Notes: generated by a model not told the origin, from the sequence alone. 38,107 bases of DNA from JBMOLK01 sp049325575 (GCA_049325575.1 JBMOLK010000296.1:1-38107); one strand, 5' to 3'. Shown: positions 7,839-16,642, counted from the stretch's first letter. Made by a program: numbers and translations.

Positions 7839-7875
7839 TTTATTCACCATTAACTCTACGAGCGATAGGGGGTGT
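7821..7875 (+). repeat. 55-nt segment shared with the cbiM leader (copy 1)
   Basis: From CAGAAGACC to GGGGGTGT this segment is identical, base for base, to 13773-13827. It covers the 3' strand of P1 and the linker that leads to the terminator. The upstream aptamer arms of the two riboswitches differ strongly. Confidence 0.9.
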
Positions 7876-7908
7876 AAGGAGCTAAAAAAAGCAGTTTGTG
7901 TATCGATA

Positions 7909-7936
7909 GCCTCTTGACACTTTGTTGAGAGGCTTT
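7909..7936 (+). terminator. Terminator hairpin of the nrdDG riboswitch expression platform
   Basis: GCCTCTTGAC pairs with GTTGAGAGGC around loop ACTTT. The T-run is short (TTTAATATTT), so termination may be modest. The upstream run TAGGGGG (7866-7872) can pair, with some G-T pairs, with CCTCTTG of this hairpin and could act as an antiterminator. The hairpin closely resembles the one before cbiM. Confidence 0.65.
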
Positions 7937-7981
7937 AATATTTGGTCGAAAAAAGCTGTGATTAGAAAGAAGGATAGGATT

Positions 7982-10294
7982 ATGATTAAAAAAATAAAAA
8001 AACGCGATGGAAGAGAAGTACCGTTTAATATTGAGAAAATTGCCAATGTCATCTTTAAGGCTACAAGTGCTACAGGAGAACATGACTGTGCTGGGGCACT
8101 CTCTCTGGCAGAAAGAGTAGTTGAGTATATTGAAAAGGAAATGGATAAAAAGACTCCTTCTGTAGAGGAAATACAGGATGTTGTCGAGAAAGTTCTTATA
8201 AATTCAGGGCATGCCCGTGCTGCAAAGGCTTTCATCCTGTACAGGGCAGAGAGAACCCGTGTCCGTGAAATGAATACCCGCTTGATGAAGGTATATGAGG
8301 ATTTGACCTTCAAGGAAGCAAAAGATAACGATATGAAGCGTGAAAACGCAAATATTGATGGGGATACTGCTATGGGAACGATGCTCAAGTATGGCTCTGA
8401 GGGTGCGAAACAGTTTTATGAGATGTTTGTGCTGAAGCCTGAGCATTCCATAGCACATAAAGAAGGAGATATTCATATTCACGACATGGACTTTTTAACC
8501 TTGACTACAACCTGCTGTCAGATTGATATAGAAAAGCTGTTTCAGAACGGATTTGGCACCGGGCATGGGTATTTGAGGGAGCCAAACGATATTCAGAGCT
8601 ATTCTGCACTTGCCTGTATAGCAATACAGTCAAACCAGAATGACCAGCACGGAGGACAGAGTATACCGAATTTTGATTACGGTATGGCGCAGGGTGTTGC
8701 CAAAACCTATATTAAGTATTACAGGCAGAACCTCGCAAAGGCACTGAGACTCCTGGTGAATATTGAAGATGCAGTAGAAAAAGTGAGAGACATATGTAAA
8801 GCTGTTGAGGGAAAGCATGGTCTGGTTCCCTCAATAGGCAATCTTAAAAGATATAGTAGGTGTGAAGCTGAATTGCTGGCAATGCTGGTCAAAGACAAGG
8901 ATATAATAAAAAAGGCGCAGGAATTTGCAGCCAAGAGTGCTGAAGCAGAGACTGACAGGAGTACATATCAGGCGATGGAAGCATTTGTGCATAACCTCAA
9001 CACCATGCACAGCAGGGCAGGAGCCCAAATACCCTTCAGTTCAATTAACTATGGTATGGATACATCGCCAGAAGGCAGACTGGTGGTCAAAAACCTGTTG
9101 CTTGCAACCGAAGCAGGCTTAGGAAATGGAGAGACACCTATTTTCCCCATTCAAATATTCAGGGTAAAAGAAGGTGTCAATTACAACTGCGGCGAGCCGA
9201 ACTACGATTTATTCAAATTAGCCTGCAGGGTGAGTGCTAAAAGGCTTTTCCCTAATTTTGCCTTTATAGATGCACCTTTCAATTTGAAATATTACAGGAC
9301 AGGGCATCCCGAAACTGAGATTGCATATATGGGCTGCCGTACACGTGTAATAGGAAATGCAAATGATCCTTCGAGAGAAATCATATACGGGAGAGGCAAT
9401 TTGAGTTTTACGACCATCAACCTTCCAAGAATAGCATTAAAAAGTAGAAAAGATATAAATACCTTTTTAAAAGAACTTGACACCAAAATTGACCTTGTGA
9501 TTGACCAGCTTCTTGAAAGGTTTGAAATACAGGCAAGAAAAAAAGTCAAAAATTTTCCGTTCCTTATGGGGCAGGGAATATGGCTTGACTCTGAGCAACT
9601 GGGTCCAGAGGACGAAATAAGGGAGGTATTAAAGCACGGAACCCTGTCAATGGGCTTCATAGGACTTGCCGAATCCCTTAAAGCTCTTTGCGGGAAGCAT
9701 CACGGAGAAACTCAAGAAGCTCAGAAGCTTGGTCTTGAAATAATAGGGCATATGAGAAAACGCATGGATGAAGCAAGTCGAAAATACAGGATGAATTTTA
9801 CCCTCCTGGCAACTCCGGCGGAAGGGCTTTCAGGACGATTTATAAAAATGGACAGGAAAATCTTTGGGAAGCTGGAAGGTATTACTGACAAGGAGTATTA
9901 TACAAACAGTTTTCACATACCTGTATACTATAAGATTAGCATTTTTGATAAAATTTGCCTGGAAGCACCTTACCATGAGCTGACAAATGCAGGACACATA
10001 ACATATGTCGAGTTAGATGGTGACCCAACACATAATTTGGAGGCATTTGAGAAGGTTATCCGCTGCATGAAGGAGAAAGGCATTGGCTTTGGAGCAATCA
10101 ATCACCCTGTTGATCGTGATCCGGCTTGTGGCTACACGGGAATCATTGGAGATGTATGCCCATCCTGCGGAAGAACGGAAGGTAATGAAAAATTTGAGAG
10201 GATAAGAAGGATTACAGGCTATCTTGTAGGAACCTTGGAGCGCTTCAATGATGCTAAAAAAGCCGAGGAAAGGGATCGGTTAAAGCACTTTTAG
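7982..10294 (+). CDS. nrdD: Anaerobic (class III) ribonucleoside-triphosphate reductase
   Basis: The 770-aa glycyl radical enzyme makes dNTPs from NTPs without oxygen or cobalamin. An ATP-cone allosteric domain fills residues 1-95 (RDGREVPFNIEKIANVI). The large catalytic barrel follows. The C-terminal zinc-site region is ACGYTGIIGDVCPSCGR and the glycyl radical motif is ITGYL with the radical on G746, 25 residues from the end. The start is ATG 7982 after AGAAGGATAGG; an in-frame ATG at 7922 lies inside the leader terminator and is unlikely. Its activase gene follows 42 bp downstream. Expression is governed by the B12 riboswitch upstream. Confidence 0.97.
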   Translation: MIKKIKKRDGREVPFNIEKIANVIFKATSATGEHDCAGALSLAERVVEYIEKEMDKKTPSVEEIQDVVEKVLINSGHARAAKAFILYRAERTRVREMNTRLMKVYEDLTFKEAKDNDMKRENANIDGDTAMGTMLKYGSEGAKQFYEMFVLKPEHSIAHKEGDIHIHDMDFLTLTTTCCQIDIEKLFQNGFGTGHGYLREPNDIQSYSALACIAIQSNQNDQHGGQSIPNFDYGMAQGVAKTYIKYYRQNLAKALRLLVNIEDAVEKVRDICKAVEGKHGLVPSIGNLKRYSRCEAELLAMLVKDKDIIKKAQEFAAKSAEAETDRSTYQAMEAFVHNLNTMHSRAGAQIPFSSINYGMDTSPEGRLVVKNLLLATEAGLGNGETPIFPIQIFRVKEGVNYNCGEPNYDLFKLACRVSAKRLFPNFAFIDAPFNLKYYRTGHPETEIAYMGCRTRVIGNANDPSREIIYGRGNLSFTTINLPRIALKSRKDINTFLKELDTKIDLVIDQLLERFEIQARKKVKNFPFLMGQGIWLDSEQLGPEDEIREVLKHGTLSMGFIGLAESLKALCGKHHGETQEAQKLGLEIIGHMRKRMDEASRKYRMNFTLLATPAEGLSGRFIKMDRKIFGKLEGITDKEYYTNSFHIPVYYKISIFDKICLEAPYHELTNAGHITYVELDGDPTHNLEAFEKVIRCMKEKGIGFGAINHPVDRDPACGYTGIIGDVCPSCGRTEGNEKFERIRRITGYLVGTLERFNDAKKAEERDRLKHF

Positions 10295-10336
10295 CAGAAT
10301 GTATTATCTATCTTAATAAGCGAGGAGGCAATATGT

Positions 10337-10831
10337 GTGGAGAAAATAAGGATTGCAGGAATAGTAAAGGAATCCATTGTTGACGGACCGGGATTAAGGT
10401 TTGTTGTGTTTGCGCAAGGCTGCCGTCATAACTGCTCTGGATGCCACAACCCGGAAACACATTCCTTTAGCGGAGGCAGTTTTGTGAAAATCGAGGATTT
10501 AATACTGCAAATAAAACAAAATCCGCTCCTTGATGGTATTACCCTAAGCGGCGGGGAGCCATTTGAACAGGCGGCAGGATTTGGAGAACTGGCGATGGGG
10601 GCAAAAAAACTTGGCTATAGTGTTATGACTTATACAGGATATACATATGAATATATCCGAGAAAATGTAGAGTTAATAGAAGGCTGGAAGAAACTGCTTG
10701 CTTGGACGGATATCCTTGTGGATGGTAAATTTGACATCACAAAAAAGAGTATGTTGTTAAAATTCAGAGGTTCATACAACCAAAGGATAATTGATGTAAA
10801 AAAGTCGATTATTTTGACTGAAGCAATGTGA
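10337..10831 (+). CDS. nrdG: Anaerobic ribonucleotide reductase-activating protein (radical SAM)
   Basis: A 164-aa radical SAM activase that puts the glycyl radical on NrdD. The cluster motif C29-x3-C33-x2-C36 is in the line GCRHNCSGCHN, and the SAM-binding TLSGGEPF segment follows. The length is standard. The start is GTG 10337 with GAGGAGG (10322-10328) 8 nt before it; a nearby ATG at 10333 is in another frame. It shares the riboswitch-controlled transcript with nrdD. Confidence 0.95.
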   Translation: MEKIRIAGIVKESIVDGPGLRFVVFAQGCRHNCSGCHNPETHSFSGGSFVKIEDLILQIKQNPLLDGITLSGGEPFEQAAGFGELAMGAKKLGYSVMTYTGYTYEYIRENVELIEGWKKLLAWTDILVDGKFDITKKSMLLKFRGSYNQRIIDVKKSIILTEAM

Positions 10832-10911
10832 AATAAGTTTTGAAACTGACAACTAATATGCATGCAAATGCTGTTAAAGTACATTTAAATTCAATTAATT
10901 ACTATTGAATG

Positions 10912-10940
10912 TTGACGATGCTTTAAAAATGAAATAAAAT
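10912..10940 (+). promoter_or_regulatory. Promoter of metE
   Basis: TTGACG (10912-10917), a 17-bp spacer and TAAAAT (10935-10940), each matching five of six positions. Transcription would begin at the edge of the riboswitch. Confidence 0.65.
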
Positions 10941-10948
10941 ATAATAGT

Positions 10949-11112
10949 TAAAAGGTGCCTTTTTTCAGAAGGGATAATAGGGAATCGGATTATAAGCCCG
11001 AGCAGCTCCCACTACTGTAGCCATGACGAAATCCGAATACACCACTGTCATAAACATGATGGGAAGGTTTGGAGAGTAGGATGATTGGAAGCCAGGAAAC
11101 CTGCCTTTTATG
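10949..11112 (+). promoter_or_regulatory. Cobalamin riboswitch aptamer upstream of metE
   Basis: Conserved cobalamin blocks occur in order: AAAAGGTGCC, GGGAATCGG with AAGCCCGAGCAGCTCCC, ACTGTAGCC, CCACTGTC, GATGGGAAGG and AAGCCAGGAAACCTGCCTTTT, which pairs back to the 5' end. The arm sequences differ clearly from the two other B12 riboswitches in this window, so this is a separate lineage of the element. Confidence 0.92.
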
Positions 11113-11135
11113 CAATAATCTCAATCTTTGGGAAT

Positions 11136-11195
11136 GGAGATAGGGACGATTAAGGATAATTGTGTCTATTTCCTCCGAAAAATTTTAAGGAGGAA
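11136..11195 (+). promoter_or_regulatory. Expression platform hiding the metE ribosome site
   Basis: TTCCTCC (11170-11176) pairs perfectly with GGAGGAA (11189-11195), the ribosome site of metE. An upstream segment GGAGATAGGGAC (11136-11147) can pair instead with GTGTCTATTTCC (11162-11173), which would take up part of the blocking strand and free the ribosome site. There is no T-run. This looks like translational control, with the blocked form expected when cobalamin is bound. Confidence 0.7.
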
Positions 11196-11200
11196 TCAAA

Positions 11201-13495
11201 ATGCAACTCTTATCGACTGTAGGCTTTCCAAGAATAGGTGCTCAGAGAGAGCTGAAGAAATGGGTGGAAGGCTACTTCAATGAAAAAATTTCAAAGGATG
11301 AACTGCTTTGCAATGCCGCTGAGTTGAGAAAAAGGCATTGGCTGCTGCAAAAGCAGAATGGTATCAGCTTTATTCCATCAAACGACTTTTCCTTTTACGA
11401 CACGTTTCTGGATATGGCTTTTCTACTGGGTATAATTCCAGAGGAACACAGCAATCTGATGCTCAATGAACTGGATACCTATTTTGCCATGGCAAAAGGC
11501 TATCAAAAGGGAACCAGGGATGCAAAAGCGCTTCCAATGAAAAAATGGTTTAATACCAATTATCATTATATGGTTCCAACAATTGATGAAAAGACCAACT
11601 TTAAGCTGAAAGGAAGCAAGCCTTTTGATGAATATCTTGAGGCGCTCGGCATTGGAATCAAGACCAAACCGGTAATAATCGGGCCGGTTACATTTCTGAA
11701 GCTATCAAAAACAGACTTGAAAAATAAGACCTATTTCGATTATGGAGAAGAAATACTCAAGGTATACTGTGATATTTTTGAACGATTCAATGAACTGAAT
11801 GCTGAGTATATTCAGGTTGACGAACCAATACTTGTCACAGACATTGAGAAAGAGGAAGCAGAGCTTTTCTATACCCTGTATAAAAAAATCTTAAGTAGGA
11901 AAAAAGGTCTGAAGGTACTCTTGCAGACTTACTTTGGAGATATCCGTGACATATATGAAAAAGCCATGGAGTTAGATTTTGATGCATTGGGACTCGATTT
12001 TGTCGAAGGAACTAAAAATGTTGAATTGATTGAGAAGTTTGGCTTTCCAAAAAACAAAGCATTGTTTGCAGGGCTTGTTAATGGGAAGAATATCTGGATC
12101 AACAACTACAAAAGCAGCCTTGAAAAGATGAGTATATTGGAAAAGCATGTAGAAAGGGATAAGATTATACTAAACACTTCATGCTCTCTGTTGCATGTAC
12201 CTTATACCATTTCAAACGAAAAACAGATAGGGGACAAGTATAAGAAGCATTTTGCTTTTGCCGAAGAGAAGCTAAAAGAGCTTAACGACCTTTCAATCCT
12301 GCTGAATACTGAGTACTTTACCTTGAGTAAATCTTTTATGGAGAATACATTTGCCGTAAAAGAAAAACTGGGAAACAGGGAATTCCTTGATGAAAGCCTG
12401 CGTGAGGATATTGGCAGTCTTATTGCTTCTGACTTTATAAGGCAGCCTGTCTTTGAGGACAGATTGAAGGAACAAAAGGAAAAATTGAAATTGCCTGTGC
12501 TTCCCATAACTACAATAGGGTCATTTCCACAGATGTTGGAGGTAAAGAGCCTTAGGAAAAAGTTTAAAAATGGAGAGCTGGCCTTTGAACAGTATAATGA
12601 AAAGATAAAGGAGAAAATAGCTGAAATAATAAAGCTACAAGAAGATATTGGCCTTGATGTCCTTGTACATGGTGAATTTGAAAGAAACGATATGGTGGAA
12701 TACTTTGGGGAGAACCTGTCAGGATTCCTGTTCACGCAGAACGGATGGGTTCAGTCTTATGGTACAAGGTGTGTAAAGCCTCCGATAATTTTTGGGGACA
12801 TAAAGAGAGAAAAACCCATTACGGTTGATTACATTGCATATGCACAAAGTCTAACTGACAAGCCTGTAAAAGGGATGCTTACAGGGCCTGTAACAATATT
12901 GAACTGGTCATTTCCGAGAGAAGACCTGTCTTTAAGGGATATAGCATACCAGCTTGCTCTTGCTATAAAAGCTGAAGTTAGAGATCTTGAGAGGAGAGGA
13001 ATTAAGATCATACAGATAGATGAAGCAGCCTTAAGAGAGAAACTGCCACTAAGAAAGCAGGATTGGCACAGTGAATATCTGGGCTGGGCGATAAATGCTT
13101 TCAGGCTTGTTCATTCAAGTGTCAAGCCACACACTCAGATTCACACGCATATGTGTTACAGCGAGTTTGAGGACATCATAAAGGAAATAGATGATATGAA
13201 TGCAGATGTAATTACTTTTGAAGCTGCAAGATCTGATTTGGATATCATAGATGTACTGGTGGCAAATAATTTTAGAACAGAGGTCGGTCCGGGTGTCTAT
13301 GATATACATTCTCCAAGAATTCCACGCAAAGAGGAGCTAAAAGAAATACTGAAAAAAATTATAAATAAGCTGCCTTTAGAAAAAATATGGGTAAATCCTG
13401 ACTGTGGGTTAAAAACCAGAGGGATGGATGAAACTGTGGCAAGCCTGAAAAACATGGTGGATGCAGCAAAAGAATTAAGGGCAGGCATTCTATAA
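11201..13495 (+). CDS. metE: Cobalamin-independent methionine synthase
   Basis: The 764-aa enzyme moves a methyl group from 5-methyltetrahydropteroyl-polyglutamate to homocysteine. The family start TVGFPRIGAQRELKKW is present. The zinc site is complete in the C-terminal barrel: H650 and C652 (in THMCYSEF), E674 and C735 (NPDCGLKTR), each offset by exactly nine from the E. coli ligands. The start ATG 11201 follows AAGGAGGAA. It is a single gene under its own B12 riboswitch, which suggests a cobalamin-dependent MetH elsewhere in the genome. No terminator is obvious after it. Confidence 0.97.
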   Translation: MQLLSTVGFPRIGAQRELKKWVEGYFNEKISKDELLCNAAELRKRHWLLQKQNGISFIPSNDFSFYDTFLDMAFLLGIIPEEHSNLMLNELDTYFAMAKGYQKGTRDAKALPMKKWFNTNYHYMVPTIDEKTNFKLKGSKPFDEYLEALGIGIKTKPVIIGPVTFLKLSKTDLKNKTYFDYGEEILKVYCDIFERFNELNAEYIQVDEPILVTDIEKEEAELFYTLYKKILSRKKGLKVLLQTYFGDIRDIYEKAMELDFDALGLDFVEGTKNVELIEKFGFPKNKALFAGLVNGKNIWINNYKSSLEKMSILEKHVERDKIILNTSCSLLHVPYTISNEKQIGDKYKKHFAFAEEKLKELNDLSILLNTEYFTLSKSFMENTFAVKEKLGNREFLDESLREDIGSLIASDFIRQPVFEDRLKEQKEKLKLPVLPITTIGSFPQMLEVKSLRKKFKNGELAFEQYNEKIKEKIAEIIKLQEDIGLDVLVHGEFERNDMVEYFGENLSGFLFTQNGWVQSYGTRCVKPPIIFGDIKREKPITVDYIAYAQSLTDKPVKGMLTGPVTILNWSFPREDLSLRDIAYQLALAIKAEVRDLERRGIKIIQIDEAALREKLPLRKQDWHSEYLGWAINAFRLVHSSVKPHTQIHTHMCYSEFEDIIKEIDDMNADVITFEAARSDLDIIDVLVANNFRTEVGPGVYDIHSPRIPRKEELKEILKKIINKLPLEKIWVNPDCGLKTRGMDETVASLKNMVDAAKELRAGIL

Positions 13496-13574
13496 TCGCA
13501 ATGATTGGTATACTGATGAATCTGTAAGTTCAAAATTGGCAAAAAGAATTTACAATAAAGCACTAAAAAATACA

Positions 13575-13603
13575 TTGATTAACCTGATTCGGTAATATAT
13601 GAT
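13575..13603 (+). promoter_or_regulatory. Promoter of the cbiMNQO operon
   Basis: TTGATT (13575-13580), a 17-bp spacer and TATGAT (13598-13603) lie just before the third B12 riboswitch. Confidence 0.55.
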
Positions 13604-13623
13604 TTAAGTTGATAAAAACTATA

Positions 13624-13791
13624 TATAGGTGCCTATATATGCATCGAATTGCTTGTATGGGTGAAAAGGAAAGTCGGGTAAAAGCCCGCGCGGTCACGCC
13701 GCTGTAAGAGTGGAGTCCTCCATATATGCCACTGGGAAACTGGGAAGGTTTGGAGAATGATGATACTTGAGCCAGAAGACCTGCCTGTATT
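13624..13791 (+). promoter_or_regulatory. Cobalamin riboswitch aptamer upstream of cbiMNQO
   Basis: Blocks seen in order: ATAGGTGCC, GGTGAAAAGGAAAGTCGGGTAA-type arm with GCCCGCG, the B12 box CACGCCGCTGTAAGAGTGGA, GCCACTGGG, TGGGAAGG and GAGCCAGAAGACCTGCCTGT. Cobalt uptake genes under a B12 riboswitch are a classic arrangement. Its 3' part and the following linker (13773-13827) are identical to those of the nrdD riboswitch. Confidence 0.93.
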
Positions 13792-13827
13792 TTATTCACC
13801 ATTAACTCTACGAGCGATAGGGGGTGT
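13773..13827 (+). repeat. 55-nt segment shared with the nrdD leader (copy 2)
   Basis: Second copy of the identical segment, at the same place relative to the aptamer and terminator as copy 1. Confidence 0.9.
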
Positions 13828-13865
13828 TGTGTATGTCTACACAGTATTATTCCGGATATACATGA

Positions 13866-13896
13866 CCTCTTGACTATTAATGTTGAGAGGTTTTTT
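13866..13896 (+). terminator. Terminator of the cbiM riboswitch expression platform
   Basis: CCTCTTGAC pairs with GTTGAGAGG around a 7-nt loop and runs into TTTTTT (13891-13896). TAGGGGG (13818-13824) upstream can pair with CCTCTTG and may act as the antiterminator, as in the nrdD leader. Confidence 0.85.
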
Positions 13897-13922
13897 ATTT
13901 TATTCGGAAAGGATGATTATTT

Positions 13923-14663
13923 GTGTCAAAAATGAAAATCTGGATGATTGGCCTGCTTTTGATGTTTGCTTTATTGCCTCAAACTACTTTTGCCATGCAT
14001 ATTATGGAGGGATTTCTTCCACCTGGATGGTGCATATCTTGGGGTGTTTTTACAATACCTTTTATTTTAGCAGGATTTTTCTCTATACAAAGGACTGTAA
14101 AGGAACACCCAAGAACAAAGATGCTGCTGGCAATGGCCGGAGCTTTTGCCTTTGTTCTTTCAGCGCTTAAAATACCATCTGTTACCGGAAGTTGCTCTCA
14201 CGCAACAGGAGTGGGACTGGGAACTGTTTTATTTGGACCAACAACCATGAGTGTACTTGGTTTGATTGTTTTACTGTTTCAGGCTATTTTACTTGCCCAT
14301 GGAGGTCTTACAACACTGGGGGCAAATACTTTCTCAATGGCAGTAGTAGGTCCATTAGTTGCTTTTGCTACATACAAAATTGTTAAAAAAGCAAATGCAC
14401 CACAGTGGCTTGCAGTATTTCTAGCGGCGGCACTTGGAGATTTACTGACGTATGTTACAACTTCCATACAGCTTGCACTTGCATTCCCTGCTGAAACGGG
14501 AGGTTTTATGGCATCACTTGTGAAGTTTATGAGTATTTTTGCTGTTACGCAGGTTCCCCTTGCTATTAGTGAGGGTATTCTGACGGTGCTGATTTTTAAT
14601 GCAATTGCAGCGTACGGCAAGCAGGAATTAAAAGACTTGAAAATTCTTTCAAAGGAGGGATAG
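13923..14663 (+). CDS. cbiM: Cobalt transport substrate-capture protein CbiM
   Basis: The 246-aa membrane S-component of the CbiMNQO energy-coupling factor cobalt importer. It starts with a signal peptide that ends TTFA, leaving a mature N-terminus MHIMEGFLP; in CbiM/NikM the free Met-His end helps bind the metal. Several hydrophobic spans and the GSCSHATG segment follow. The start is GTG 13923 with AAAGGA about 10 nt before; ATG 13932 is too far from it. The four cbi genes are closely packed and co-transcribed under the B12 riboswitch. Confidence 0.95.
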   Translation: MSKMKIWMIGLLLMFALLPQTTFAMHIMEGFLPPGWCISWGVFTIPFILAGFFSIQRTVKEHPRTKMLLAMAGAFAFVLSALKIPSVTGSCSHATGVGLGTVLFGPTTMSVLGLIVLLFQAILLAHGGLTTLGANTFSMAVVGPLVAFATYKIVKKANAPQWLAVFLAAALGDLLTYVTTSIQLALAFPAETGGFMASLVKFMSIFAVTQVPLAISEGILTVLIFNAIAAYGKQELKDLKILSKEG

Positions 14664-14665
14664 AA

Positions 14666-15004
14666 ATGGCGACAGAAGTTGTAAAACAAAGTAAAACCAA
14701 TAGAAGTGTTATCAAAAATTTAATATTGATTGCAATTGTTATCTGTCTTGCAGTTTTGCCTCTTTTAATAGTTAGAGATGCTGAATTTGGAGGAGCGGAC
14801 GGCGAAGCTGAGAAAGCAATTACAGAGATAAATGCTGACTATGTTCCTTGGCTTTCTCCATTGTTTGAACCGAAAAGCGGAGAAATCGAAAGCTTACTTT
14901 TTGCTCTTCAGGCTGCTATCGGCTCAGGGATTGTTTTCTATGGAATTGGGTATATGAGAGGAAGAAAAAAGAGGGAAGAAGCTGCAAACAATGATATACA
15001 TTGA
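14666..15004 (+). CDS. cbiN: Cobalt transport protein CbiN
   Basis: A 112-aa small membrane partner of CbiM. One helix lies near residues 20-40 and another near 82-100, with the typical extracytoplasmic stretch FGGADGEAEKAITE between them. It starts 2 nt after the cbiM stop behind AAAGGAGG and overlaps cbiQ by 14 bp. Confidence 0.93.
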   Translation: MATEVVKQSKTNRSVIKNLILIAIVICLAVLPLLIVRDAEFGGADGEAEKAITEINADYVPWLSPLFEPKSGEIESLLFALQAAIGSGIVFYGIGYMRGRKKREEAANNDIH

Positions 15005-15782
15005 TAAATATGCATACATATCGAAATTGAATAAACAAGAGCCAATGTACAAACTTGTTTTTTGCATTATGACGCTTGGAGTGTGCCTTTGGGCTAACTC
15101 GATTATTGTTTCTATTGCTGTGCTTCTTATTATGGGGTGGTATACTATCTGTAAAGGCGGTATACCTTTTGCCCTTTTTATGAAATTGATGGCAATTCCT
15201 ATGTCCTTTTTAGTTATTGGGGTTTTAACAATTGCAATTAATGTTTCTGAAAATCAGAATATTTTTCTGTTTAGCATAATAGTATTCGAAACCAATATAG
15301 GTGTATCACAGTCTGGAATACAGAGTGCAGCTCATTTGTTTTTCAAAGCTTTAGGTGCGGTTTCCTGTTTATACTATTTATCTCTCAGTACTCCCATGGT
15401 GGATTTATTGCAGGTGCTTTGCAAGCTTAGAGTGCCAAAGCTATTCATAGAACTTATGGGTCTTATATATCGCTTTATATTTGTACTGTTGGAGACTGTG
15501 GATTTGATGTTTACAGCTCAGAAGTCCCGTATGGGATATTCAAACATTTCATCAAGCTACCGTTCTCTTGCAGCGCTTGCATCTACGCTCTTCATCCGAG
15601 CTTATAAAAGATCGGATGAGCTTTACACTTCCCTTGAAGCAAGAGGATATGACGGGGAGATCAATGTACTGCAAGAATCATTTAGAACAGAGCGGTTGCA
15701 GTATGCTGTGCCGATAGCTATTAATTTGACTTTAATTGCTTTGACGCTGATTTTAAGGCATTTTACTGGAGGACTGCTATAA
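14991..15782 (+). CDS. cbiQ: Cobalt ECF transporter transmembrane protein CbiQ
   Basis: The 263-aa T-component couples the ATPase to CbiM. Four to five hydrophobic spans are seen, and the cytosolic coupling motifs are present around AQKSRMGYS and SLEARGYDG (the A-R-G helices that touch CbiO). The start ATG 14991 lies inside cbiN, which suggests translational coupling. Confidence 0.94.
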   Translation: MIYIDKYAYISKLNKQEPMYKLVFCIMTLGVCLWANSIIVSIAVLLIMGWYTICKGGIPFALFMKLMAIPMSFLVIGVLTIAINVSENQNIFLFSIIVFETNIGVSQSGIQSAAHLFFKALGAVSCLYYLSLSTPMVDLLQVLCKLRVPKLFIELMGLIYRFIFVLLETVDLMFTAQKSRMGYSNISSSYRSLAALASTLFIRAYKRSDELYTSLEARGYDGEINVLQESFRTERLQYAVPIAINLTLIALTLILRHFTGGLL

Positions 15783-16642
15783 TGGGTGAAAATATTATTG
15801 ATGTAAAAGACCTTCACTATGATTATACAGATGGAACCCATGCACTTTCAGGTGTAAATATGGGCATTCAGAAAGGGAAAACTACTGCTGTATTAGGAGG
15901 TAATGGTGCTGGGAAATCCACATTATTCCTGAATTTTAACGGAATTCACATACCAACTTCTGGAGAGGTTTTGTTTAAGGGTCAGCCGATAAAATATTCA
16001 AGGAACGCTTTAAAAGAGCTTAGAAGAAATGTGGGAATTGTATTCCAAGACCCTGATAACCAGTTGTTTTCAGCAAGTGTTTATCAAGACATTTCCTTTG
16101 GGGCTATTAATTTGAAGTTGCCGGAAGAGGAAGTTCGAAGGCGAGTCAAAATGGCAATGGAGAGAACAGGGATTGAGCATTTGAAAAACAAGCCCACACA
16201 TTGTCTGAGCCATGGTCAGAAGAAGCGAGTGGCACTGGCAGGAGTGTTGGTTATGGAGCCAGAAGTGTTGGTTCTTGACGAGCCAACAGCCGGGCTAGAC
16301 CCAATGGGGGTTAGCGAAATAATGGAGTTGCTGAAAGAGGTGCAAAAAGAGCTTGGGCTAACAATTGTGATTTCAACTCATGATATTGATATTGTCCCGC
16401 TTTATTGTGACTATGTGTATGTTATGGATCAAGGAAAGGTTTTAATTGAAGGTACACCAAAAGAAGTATTTTCTAAGCCGGATGTTCTGAGAAAAATTCA
16501 TTTGCGATTGCCTCGTATTGCTCATTTGATGGAGATATTAGAGAACAAGGACGACTTTGAATTTCAAGACACAGCAATAACAATAGCAGAGGCTCGAAGG
16601 GAATTGAAAATGTGGAGAGAAAGCATGGAGTGTGTGAAATAA
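15782..16642 (+). CDS. cbiO: Cobalt ECF transporter ATPase CbiO
   Basis: The 286-aa ABC ATPase powers cobalt uptake. It has Walker A GGNGAGKST, a Q-loop near VFQDPDNQLF, signature LSHGQKKRVALAG, Walker B VLVLDEP and the switch His in STHD. Its ATG overlaps the cbiQ stop by one base (TAATG). The C-terminal tail (about 245-286) is the extension usual in CbiO. No clear terminator follows before the next promoter at 16698. Confidence 0.95.
   Translation: MGENIIDVKDLHYDYTDGTHALSGVNMGIQKGKTTAVLGGNGAGKSTLFLNFNGIHIPTSGEVLFKGQPIKYSRNALKELRRNVGIVFQDPDNQLFSASVYQDISFGAINLKLPEEEVRRRVKMAMERTGIEHLKNKPTHCLSHGQKKRVALAGVLVMEPEVLVLDEPTAGLDPMGVSEIMELLKEVQKELGLTIVISTHDIDIVPLYCDYVYVMDQGKVLIEGTPKEVFSKPDVLRKIHLRLPRIAHLMEILENKDDFEFQDTAITIAEARRELKMWRESMECVK

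Noticed and set aside
7882..8388. 168-aa frame on the minus strand
   Set aside because: It lies opposite the nrdD leader and ATP-cone, with no ribosome site and Ser/Phe-rich antisense composition.
12202..12735. 177-aa frame on the minus strand
   Set aside because: It is a mirror of metE with low-complexity Ser/Phe content and no family resemblance.
13880..14170. 96-aa + strand frame before and inside cbiM
   Set aside because: It starts within the riboswitch terminator and overlaps cbiM in another frame; CbiM is clearly the real product.
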